From Epiperipatus broadwayi (taxonomy: Eukaryota; Onychophora; Udeonychophora; Euonychophora; Peripatidae), in NCBI GenBank assembly GCA_028023455.1, contig JAQFVV010012402.1, positions 11,450,292-11,514,291 of the forward strand: 64,000 nt of DNA, read 5' to 3'. Below, one piece after another: positions 51,729 through 64,000 of this stretch (position 1 is the stretch's first letter; each line of letters opens with the position of its first letter). The translations under genes were made by a program, and so were the position numbers. The notes beneath the pieces are model-generated. The model was not told where the DNA came from and did not search any database. It was given only the letters and a program-made list of their open reading frames with translations.

Positions 51729-52006
51729 ACTCTCCACCCAGTAGTGCCATTCAATGCAAGCCAGAGTAATCAATGGATGCCAGAAGGCTTGTGCATAAAA
51801 TCCCTAACTAGTGCCTACTCATCCAATATCCCCAGAATAGTTTCTGGTTTGTGGCCTTCTTCAGTGAAGAACCTTGAAACAGAGCACTGCACCTAGATGC
51901 TCTGGTTTGCAGAGTGGCACTACTGTGTGGAGAGTTTTGCCTGTTTTAATAACAGTTGTAACCAAGCATAAGAAATAGTGATCATGTGATGTTTGGTGGT
52001 TTTGTT
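51729..52006 (-). mobile_element. foldback element FB-1, minus strand
   Basis: Read on the minus strand it runs from the CAAACATCACATGATCACTA head (near 51995) to GGTGGAGAGTTT at 51729. Short inverted arms (AAACTCTCCACACAGTAGTG and the matching end) enclose the hammerhead-like region. A 7-bp direct repeat, CGATTAA, lies at 51722-51728 and 52007-52013. This copy preserves GGATATTGGATGAG and GGCACTAGTTAGGG, which are missing from the 22.7-kb copy. Confidence 0.82.
51823..51876 (-). ncRNA. hammerhead-ribozyme-like motif in FB-1
   Basis: On the minus strand: CTGAAGA (51864-51858; position 7 is variable in the hammerhead core), a stem II region with GG/CC, GAAA (51844-51841), CTAT and TC. Loop III has lost its palindrome (CTAT against CTAG at 22988), and helix I pairs only partly. 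It is probably inactive. Confidence 0.5.
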
Positions 52007-52239
52007 CGATTAATTATACTGGTCTCCTCTGAGTTCTCTATTGAACTCTTTTAAATTAACCCAGTGTATTCTATTTTATTTACATTAACACAATGTAAAA
52101 AATGCTAATGGCTTCATTGCTCAGGAATTCATAATAAATCCTGGTATCTTCCAAACCCAAGTTTGACACTTTAACAACGGTGCCAACCATGAAGAACATG
52201 TATATATAATCTTGTATTATATAAATGAAGTTCTATTTT

Positions 52240-53800
52240 TGTTGCATAATTTTTTTCATCTTGGACTTTTTGATGAATGAACTCTATCCTTACTGCATTT
52301 AGTAATTTGATCAATTACTTGTTTATTGGTTGCCATAAGTATTTTCTTATCCTTACTAGAAATATTATGCTATAAGATTTTGTAATCTGTCTTTGAAATA
52401 ATGGTGTGCATTTATCTCCTTCTGAATTTCTCTGGAAAAACTTGGTATTAATCTATCCAGATGATCTTTGCTCAGTGGCTATTTAAGAATGCTTCCTTAT
52501 ATTCTTAAACCTGCTAATATTTTTGAATAGATAATTCCACTATGTTTGGGATAATCTTGAAAGTGGTTATTAGCATTATCAGTTTACCTATTTTTGTTTA
52601 TCATACATTTTAAATCACTTTTCCAAATATTTAGATGTTCTGCATCAAGTAGTCTTCAAAGTCTGGTTAATTAGACCAGGTCTGTAGTGAAAATTACTTG
52701 GGCTCAATTTCATTTTCTTTTCTTTACCATTTTTCTTTTAATATAGGATCCATTTTTTTTTTTTTTTGGTAATAGCTATTTCTGTGTATTTCTATTCATC
52801 TGGCAGGATTGATCCATATTTTTATCAATCTTCTTATGAACTGTTTCTATTTTTCTATTTTGTCTTAGAATTTCTTCCTGGACATCTTTAATATTTATAT
52901 TTGTTAAGATTTATCCACTCTCATTTGGATTGATTAGGAAGATTCTTGCATTATTGTTTCTCTAATTGCATTTGTTTTACAAGCTCTACTATCTTTTATT
53001 ATTTTCCTGTTAATTTTTTGATGGCCTTATGACTTTCTTATATTTTTGACCATTTCTTCATTTTTGCATCCACTTATTGAATATATAATGTATTTTTTTT
53101 TTACTAGTCTTTATCAAGATTCATTTCTTGAATCATTTGTGAAAACTATCTTATAATGTTTTTAATTTTTTTTCCTGTTCATTTTTATCATATTTTATTT
53201 CTTTAGCATTCCTTTTATTCTTTGGTTTAGGTTTTTCATTTCTTTCTTAGTATTCTTTTAATTCTACTTTTATATTGCTTTGAATGTCATCTGTTTCAGG
53301 GAAAATTCTTTTCATTTTTTGCCTTATCTTGTGAGACATCTTTTTAAACCATTTCATTAGCATAGAAACCTATTCAGTATCCTTTGAGGTTTTCAGCTCT
53401 GTCTCATTGTATTTTATGATTTTTATTGATATTATTTTTGGTTCTGGAGTTTCTATTTCCTCTGCAATCTTTTCTTCCTTAACTCTCATCTTTCTGACTG
53501 TTTGAAGCTTTATTTTTGATTCTTATCTCATGATCATCTAGGTAGTTTACTGAATTATTTTTACTCTTCATTTTTTCTTTACTATTTTATATTAAATTAG
53601 ATCACCCATCCCTTCAATATGTGGTCTTCTTTTTCCTTGGATGCCTTTGTTTTTAATCTAATTATTTGCCTACCCTTTTAAGGTATCTTATTTATTTTGA
53701 TCTATTATGTTTATTTAGTCTTTTCACTATTGCCTATTTTTCCTTTCTTGTGTGATTTAGTTATTCTATATGTGTGATCATTATTTTTTAAAGTCAATAG
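52240..53800 (-). pseudogene. possible decayed Lys/Glu-rich ORF
   Basis: The plus strand is conspicuously T-rich with little A-run interruption. The minus strand gives stretches such as RVKEEKIAEEIETPEPKI, FPETDDIQSNIKVEL and DVQEEILRQNRKIE, separated by stops and frame changes. The charged, heptad-like composition recalls coiled-coil ORF1 proteins of old LINEs. No RT, zinc knuckle or TSD was found, and the composition bias alone could produce such frames. Confidence 0.25.
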
Positions 53801-55146
53801 TCTAGATCTGATCAAGCCTCATGATTGGACAACATCATGCCCCCAAAAATGTATCACTTTTTATTTACATATAGTTCTTATTTACAACATCAAATTGATG
53901 ATAAAACTTTTGTTTTTGTTTGGATGAATTATTCTCAGTAGTGATTCTTTAGAATTTGTATTAGCTATTTAGGTTTTGGGTACATTTGAGTTATGCCCCA
54001 TGATCTTAACAATGTTTGGATTATTTCTATTGCACATTTTACTTATTGAATTGATACTTGCACACATGATTAACCTAACCACAATATGATGTTGATAATC
54101 AAATAGATATTATTTGCAAGTATGCTGTAACATTAATCGGTAATCCATCTCCATCTTGGTTGTTTAGTATAGTCACTCAGTAGAGATAACTTTATTTATA
54201 TTTAAACAGGGTAAGTTCTATTTGCAACAGTGCTTCCTTCAATAGTGAGTAATTACCCCACAGTCATGTTTTCATCCTTCTACATACATTGATTATCTTA
54301 AAATTCTTTTTCTTTTAGCATGTATGATGTTCACGGGCACTTAAAATAATATACACATGAATAATTATCTTTAAACAAATAAAAATATATTAGGAAGATA
54401 AGATACACATACAAAATGGGAATTGATATTGAGGTTTATTAATAACAATTTATTAAATGAACCAAAAATATTAGTACAATCATATCCTGGATGTTAAATG
54501 CCTATAATAGTAAAGTTTGAATAAGTGCATATGATACATATATTTAGCTTCTTTCACCAAAATTATGTTTAAATATCCATTTTTTAAATGATCATTAATA
54601 TATCTTTAGATATCACTCCATTAATTAAGGAATAATAAAATAAGTATCAAGTGCATTCTATTCTATAAGTGATACAGCATATATCTCAATATACCAAAAA
54701 TAAAAAATAAATTGATTCATGATGAGAAAAAAATATTTCCCCTAACAACCTCTCTACACCACTCACTTTATAGGAGAAGAGAAAAAATGAAAACTTCTCT
54801 GACAAACTTTCTCAAAACTTTATGCCAATGTCTGCATTCCAAAATTAAAATAATATATATTTGTAAATTGTTAGAATGTTCGAAATAAACAATATCAAAT
54901 TAAACCTGTTTTATTTTAAATAAATAAATTTTTTATCAGGAAATTAACTTTAGATTCTATATACTCACTGATGTTATAAGTATCTTGTGATAGTTATATT
55001 AATGAAGTACTGTTGCACACTGGAAATGATGGTTTCTTAAGTTAACACATCCAAAATTAGTCTAAAATACAATTAAAATCCTTGGTAAAAGTTATTTTGC
55101 AATCTATGGGCAGTTTAGTTCTTGAATAGTAGGTAGATTCTTCCAT
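53801..55146. other. AT-rich non-coding stretch
   Basis: Nothing recognised. Confidence 0.55.
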
Positions 55147-55396
55147 AAACAATTATTAGGGCAAACTTCCGCTTTTGGCAGCCATCTTCGTAACTAGTCG
55201 TAAAAAGCGTCCCTTAGTGTTTTACAGTTTTAGGAAGACGGGACGACTGTCCCTTTACCTTTACGTCTGTTATTCAAGGTAAGTCAACTTTTTAATCATT
55301 TTATATGATGGAAAGTGATAATATAACCGATAAAACTAAAAATAAAGTAAGCCCCGATCTCAGCATTCAACCCAACAATGCGGTCATCGGCCGGAA

Positions 55397-57418
55397 TTGT
55401 ATAGCCTTAGATCTAATCTAAATGCATCTAAACCACCCGTTACAACAAATAAAAACCCACAAATGAGTAAATCAAAAGAAAATTCCATTGCAAATATCAA
55501 CAAAAGTTTAGAAAATATTCAACTTACCCCTAATACAAACAATAGAATAAATATCTCGTCAAGCGAAACTATTGATACAAGCGAAAACCAATCATTACCT
55601 CTCCGAAGCCTTTACTCAACCACAGAAGATTATAATGAGCAATTTCCTTTGCCCAACAATTCAATTAAAACTATATCTGGAAATAAACAAAATTACCAAC
55701 AAAATGATACCGACGGAATTTTTAAAGTAAAACATTTTCCACCAGAAGTCGACAAAACCAGTACTGTGTCAGTACCGTTTGTCAACAGTAAATTTAAAAA
55801 TAAAAAAGAAGAAATAAATTATAAAACTGATAAATTTCATTCTAAAACAATCAAAGATTTTAGCTCAGAACAATCCATTGCTACATCAGCTAACGTGCAA
55901 GCTAAACCAATTACCTCAATATCAATATTGGAAAATCTCACTACGTACGCAAATATCGTAAGGTCAAAAAATTCTGAGAGCATCTCTGAAAATATTAAGG
56001 CCGATAATCTCAACGAATTATATTTGAATCTCACAGAATTAGACATAGAAAAAGAATCAAACACGCAGGAAAATGTCTCTTTTAATATAAACAATATTAA
56101 CGATGATATGTTCCTAGAAATAAACAATGAGTTCAACAAAACGATACCCAACTCTCTATATAAATCGTTTGCAAACTATTACAGCGATAAGTCTTTAATC
56201 TTAGCCATAACAAATCATCAATGTGCTTTATATAAATTCCCTGTAGAACAACTCTACAGTCTAATCAATCAAAAGCAATTAGGCAGAGGCATTCACATGA
56301 TCCTTAATCATCCCAATGACCGCTATGTGATCGTAGAGTTTAAAATGTGGGCAGACCGAATGAATTTTAAAAATAACTACAAATCTTTAGGAAATTATAT
56401 ACTATGCTCCATAGATATGAACCGTCCAGTTACACTATCTGGCAGAATTCAAAACTGCCTTGCCCACTTAAATGAACAAGAAATACAAGACATCCTTATT
56501 AATTATGGTTCAGTTAGCAAATTTAAACACCTATTAAATCCTCACTTCGAAGATCAAATCCTGTCCAATACAGTTACCTTCACACTTACATTAAAGAAAA
56601 ACATTATACCCACTGACATACCCACTATTATTACAGCAAGAGGCTCTCCTATGGTTTTGACATTCAGAGGAGTACAACCACAATGTTTCTTCTGCCTTCA
56701 AAGAACACACCTCATTAAAGACTGTGCAGCAAGAATATGCACACACTGTGGTATTAAAATGAATAAATTTCACAAATGTCCTGGTAGACCTATTAACAAG
56801 TCCTTAAATAGACAATCATCACATAGGACTAATTCAAACAGCAACCTCACAAACCCAGATATTCAGATTCAAATAAATCCTCCAACAAAACCTTCCACAT
56901 CCAAAACTATATTTCAAAATGAAAATATTCAAGAAAGAACAAACGTCAACCTTTACACTAATAGTAGTAAATCAGAGAACCAAACAACAACAAATACTGC
57001 TCCTAAACCAATCACGCAAACTAATAATACTCAAGATCAAACATTCGAAACAACTTATACTAATCCCCAAGAAATAATATTAGGTCAAACTCTTTCTACA
57101 AAAGAAGATAATATGACCAAACCATCTAACGAGAACAAGATAAACCCAGGCGATGAAGAAAATACACTCAAAAAATGTCAAAACAATTCTTCCAATATAA
57201 CTCCTAACCAGCTTAAAACAACTGATAACAACCCTAAACAGAGTGAACCACAAACTATCTGCAATTCTTCAACTCCTGCAAGAACTAACCTACCAGACGA
57301 AAAGATCCATCAAACACCCAACCCGAAAGTCAGCATGATCAAAGATTCACAACTGTTACAGCAAACAGAGAATGTCTCAAGTCTAAAATTCGAGCAAAAT
57401 CTTATGACAATAAAATAA
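55397..57418 (+). CDS. LINE ORF1 protein with zinc knuckles (main open part)
   Basis: This 673-codon open stretch encodes the nucleic-acid-binding ORF1 protein of the LINE. Residues 1-230 are Ser/Asn/Thr-rich and probably disordered. About 245-425 is a globular segment preceding the fingers. C430-C433-H438-C443 is a CCHC knuckle (CX2CX4HX4C). C448-C451-H459-C461 is a second, atypical one (CX2CX7HXC). The rest is Asn/Thr/Gln/Pro-rich. The open frame starts at a TTG; the true start is more likely ATG-ATG at 55305-55310 in another frame, which runs about 38 coding-like codons before a frameshift near 55395. Downstream, a second frameshift before 57416 joins it to the C-terminal part at 57419-57900. 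The order and the following ORF2 start suit jockey/I- or Tx1-like clades; I cannot place it further. Confidence 0.8.
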   Translation: MYSLRSNLNASKPPVTTNKNPQMSKSKENSIANINKSLENIQLTPNTNNRINISSSETIDTSENQSLPLRSLYSTTEDYNEQFPLPNNSIKTISGNKQNYQQNDTDGIFKVKHFPPEVDKTSTVSVPFVNSKFKNKKEEINYKTDKFHSKTIKDFSSEQSIATSANVQAKPITSISILENLTTYANIVRSKNSESISENIKADNLNELYLNLTELDIEKESNTQENVSFNINNINDDMFLEINNEFNKTIPNSLYKSFANYYSDKSLILAITNHQCALYKFPVEQLYSLINQKQLGRGIHMILNHPNDRYVIVEFKMWADRMNFKNNYKSLGNYILCSIDMNRPVTLSGRIQNCLAHLNEQEIQDILINYGSVSKFKHLLNPHFEDQILSNTVTFTLTLKKNIIPTDIPTIITARGSPMVLTFRGVQPQCFFCLQRTHLIKDCAARICTHCGIKMNKFHKCPGRPINKSLNRQSSHRTNSNSNLTNPDIQIQINPPTKPSTSKTIFQNENIQERTNVNLYTNSSKSENQTTTNTAPKPITQTNNTQDQTFETTYTNPQEIILGQTLSTKEDNMTKPSNENKINPGDEENTLKKCQNNSSNITPNQLKTTDNNPKQSEPQTICNSSTPARTNLPDEKIHQTPNPKVSMIKDSQLLQQTENVSSLKFEQNLMTIK

Positions 57419-57900
57419 CACTACTATCAAAAGAACAGGAAAAGGAAAACAACACTAATCAACTTCAAAATCCTCAAAAAATTGACACAACAAATACCCA
57501 AAATACAATTAAGAAAATTAAAAGAAAATCAATTCGCTCAGATAAATCAAGCTCTGATGATGACAGCTCCCACCAGGTACTTTACTCACCACCCCCCTCT
57601 AACAAACAAATCTCCGATAAATCCAACTCAAAGCTTCACAAATCCATAGAAAAAAAGAAGAAAACCATGGATCTTACAACCTTAGATACCATTGATTCTC
57701 CCGATGATTCTCAGACAGATTACTCTACTCCATCAGACACCGAAGACTTCATGGATGTGATTCCTCAACCAACAAATATATCACCAAGCCATCTACAAGT
57801 TCAATCACAAGTCTCTGACTGCCTAACAACATCAGACCTCATTAATATAGAGATGTCCCACATTCACTTGGATCACTTTGCTGAGGACGGTTTGGATTAA
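57419..57900 (+). pseudogene. LINE ORF1 C-terminal part, out of frame
   Basis: The frame containing 57421 and the ATG at 57667 is open from before 57416 to the TAA at 57898-57900. It reads acidic and Ser/Lys-rich protein (SSSDDDSSHQ, KSIEKKKK, DTIDSPDDSQTDYSTPSDTE) of the same style as the end of the main frame. A single-base indel upstream of 57416 therefore cut the protein. The natural stop at 57900 lies 6 bp before the ORF2 start codon, a spacing common in two-ORF LINEs. Confidence 0.7.
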
Positions 57901-57906
57901 TCTATC

Positions 57907-57957
57907 ATGTTCTGCAAAATAGCTGGCATAAACATTCGCGGCATAAAAAGAAAATAG
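57907..57957 (+). pseudogene. LINE ORF2 start (apurinic endonuclease N-terminus), truncated
   Basis: ATG at 57907 begins MFCKIAGINIRGIKRK and stops. INIRG matches the first beta strand of LINE apurinic/apyrimidinic-type endonucleases (usually N-[VIL]-[RN]-[GS]), where the Asn helps bind metal. A shift of one base after 57951 would continue as NSRVIKK for a few codons into the A-run at 57968-57982. The remaining endonuclease and all RT sequence is absent. Confidence 0.7.
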
Positions 57958-58196
57958 TCGTGTTATTAAAAAAAAAAAAAAAGCTAATAACATTCATCAA
58001 GTTCTCAGTTTCTCATATTCTACACAAACCCTTCATTATACCTAACCACATAAGTGTATAACAACTACTAACTAACATATTCTAGCCATATGTTAATCAG
58101 AACTTTTTATAATATTATTGTACAAGTTATTCATTAACTTATCCATTATCAAAATGTAATCACTATTTATTACTAATAAAAATTTTTGTTGAAATG
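57958..58196 (+). other. LINE 3' region after the deletion
   Basis: An A15 run at 57968-57982 lies at or near the deletion junction. The remaining sequence to the TSD is AT-rich and non-coding and ends without a poly(A) or a clear tandem repeat. Confidence 0.55.
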
Positions 58197-58213
58197 AAAC
58201 AATTATTAGGGCA

Positions 58214-58660
58214 GATTTTCCATAGTCATTTATATAGGAAGTTTAACAAGCTGAGGTTTAATATTTAGTTAATCACCCAGACAATAAATTATCATTTACA
58301 ACTTCTTTTTAGGACTTACAGGGCAGCATCCTTAAAGCTACATTGCTTTCAGTTTATTGTACCCTTTACCCCTTCAACCACACATTTTGGTCATCATGGC
58401 TATTCAATTATAAATATGTTAACCAATGTATTATTATTTTTCTATATGGAACTTAGTCACCAAAATTTCCTAATAAACTTGGTTATGAAGATTTTATGAT
58501 ATTGGAATCAGTGCTCCATATTAATGATATTTGTCAATTTTATAATGTCTCTGACATGAAGCCATTTTTTGCTGCAGAATTCATCTTGATTTACACTAAA
58601 TAGTTAAAATATGATTTTTTCCCTACAGTACAGGCTTTTTCATATCTGCACTCCATTATG
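58214..58660. other. AT-rich non-coding stretch
   Basis: Nothing recognised between the LINE and the FB-5 palindrome. Confidence 0.5.
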
Positions 58661-59373
58661 TAATATGTAAGGGATTTGAACTCAGACTTTCAAATGACCT
58701 TCAACTATCCATTCTATCTCATACTGCTGACACACTTAATTACACACAGGTCAAAAAGATAAACAATCACTAATATATGTATTTCATGCTAAAACAGCAC
58801 CCCACACATATATACAATCAATTCGCAGCTTATATGAAGATAGCCCATCTTTATACTTTAATGGTCAGGCTTCAATTTACTCCACCTTACAACTCTTTAA
58901 CCATCCATTTCATTGAAAATCTGATGATGGAATGCTCAAAGCCCATATTGGTGCCAATCTTCTCATCCCACCCATGTACCCATGTAAATGTATTATGTCC
59001 TGTACATGAGGGGATCAGAGTGACTTATAGTCAACATGGGTAGGATGAGAAGGTTGGCACCAATATGGGCTTTGAGCATTCCATCATCAGAGTTTCAATG
59101 AAATGGATGACTGAAGAGTTGTGGGGTGGAGTGGATTGAAGCTATCCATTAAAGTATGAAGATTGGCTATCTTAATATAAGCTGAGCATTGATTGTATAT
59201 ATGTATGGGGATGATAATCTGGACCAACTCACGAGTGCTGGTTTATCATGAAATACGGACATTGGTGATCGTTTATCTTTTTGACATGTGTGTAATCAAG
59301 TGTGTCAGCAGTATGAGATAGCATGGATAGTTGAGGGTCGTATAAAAGTCTAAGTTCAAACCCCTATATATTA
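58661..59373. repeat. 713-bp foldback element FB-5
   Basis: The arms are inverted over about 330 bp. TAATATGTAAGGGATTTGAA opens at 58661 and its counterpart ends ATATATTA at 59373. The inner ends are GCCCATATTGGTGCCAA and CATCCCACCCATG against their complements near 59030-59070. The spacer is under 50 bp. Each arm, read inward, contains CTGATGATGGAATGCTCAAA, with CTGATGA and a possible stem II but AAAG instead of GAAA. The frame 58777-59043 is arm sequence and not a gene. A single arm is found at 25509-25830. Confidence 0.88.

Positions 59374-64000
<4,627 letters not shown>

Larger units (their letters stand above)
55164..58196 (+). mobile_element. internally deleted LINE (non-LTR retrotransposon) with 17-bp TSD
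   Basis: The 17-bp string AAACAATTATTAGGGCA occurs at 55147-55163 and 58197-58213 and brackets a 3.03-kb unit: a 5' leader (55164-55304), a long ORF1, the first codons of an endonuclease ORF2, and about 240 bp of 3' sequence. The 5' leader looks intact, so this is not the usual 5' truncation; ORF2 has instead been removed internally. The element is more G+C-rich than its surroundings and its ORF1 is nearly open, so the insertion is relatively young. It ends ATAAAAATTTTTGTTGAAATG with no poly(A). It could only have moved with proteins supplied in trans. Confidence 0.88.

Noticed and set aside
55837-56151. Minus-strand 104-codon frame
   Set aside because: It is the antisense shadow of the LINE ORF1.

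Overview
The window is non-coding, very AT-rich (about three quarters A+T by eye) metazoan-type nuclear DNA. I find no host protein-coding gene, no rRNA, no intact tRNA gene and no CRISPR array. Nearly everything that can be named is a transposable element or its debris: tRNA-derived SINEs, Penelope-like elements (PLEs) with the RT plus GIY-YIG architecture, short foldback elements carrying hammerhead-ribozyme-like cores, two related TIR DNA elements with 8-bp target duplications, and one internally deleted LINE. A PLE- and SINE-rich, AT-rich genome fits an invertebrate such as a mollusc, chelicerate or cnidarian, but the sequence does not settle the taxon.

Layout. 0-5 kb: one SINE (1141-1246) and half of a foldback element (2232-2406). 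5.9-8.1 kb: a 1.67-kb TIR element (5940-7610) and a foldback (7766-8062). 12.6-13.2 kb: three diverged ~0.23-kb tandem units. 14.7 kb: a SINE whose tail has grown into a trinucleotide microsatellite. 20.3-23.6 kb: a dense cluster made of a foldback, a 1.3-kb palindromic array of four ~348-bp units, two head-to-head PLE fragments, a foldback with the best hammerhead core nested in one of them, and a SINE. 25.5-32 kb: a single arm of a foldback family, a 1-kb inverted pair of PLE 3' ends, a SINE, a third copy of PLE family A, and PLE family B (RT plus GIY-YIG, minus strand), into which a foldback element has inserted. 33.6-35.6 kb: a second TIR element containing telomere-like repeats, then a 0.46-kb AAT/AAG/A-rich microsatellite. 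36.8-52 kb: short duplications, a hairpin, a minus-strand SINE, a PLE tail and another foldback element. 52.2-53.8 kb: a pyrimidine-rich stretch, perhaps a decayed minus-strand ORF. 55.1-58.2 kb: the LINE, bounded by a 17-bp target duplication. 58.7-59.4 kb: a 0.7-kb palindrome. 62 kb: an (AT)n tract.

The most coherent biology is the PLE system. Three PLE lineages (here A, B and C) are recognised from degenerate GIY-YIG endonuclease sequence, and B also from RT sequence. Several share short inverted, foldback non-coding units with the order of a type I hammerhead ribozyme: CTGANGA, GAAA, a short palindromic loop III, TC, and a flanking helix I. Three of these units have their own target duplications, and two lie inside other PLEs, so they look like mobile units in their own right (pseudo-LTR or retrozyme-like). 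All calls rest on reading the sequence by eye; no alignment, folding or database search was run.
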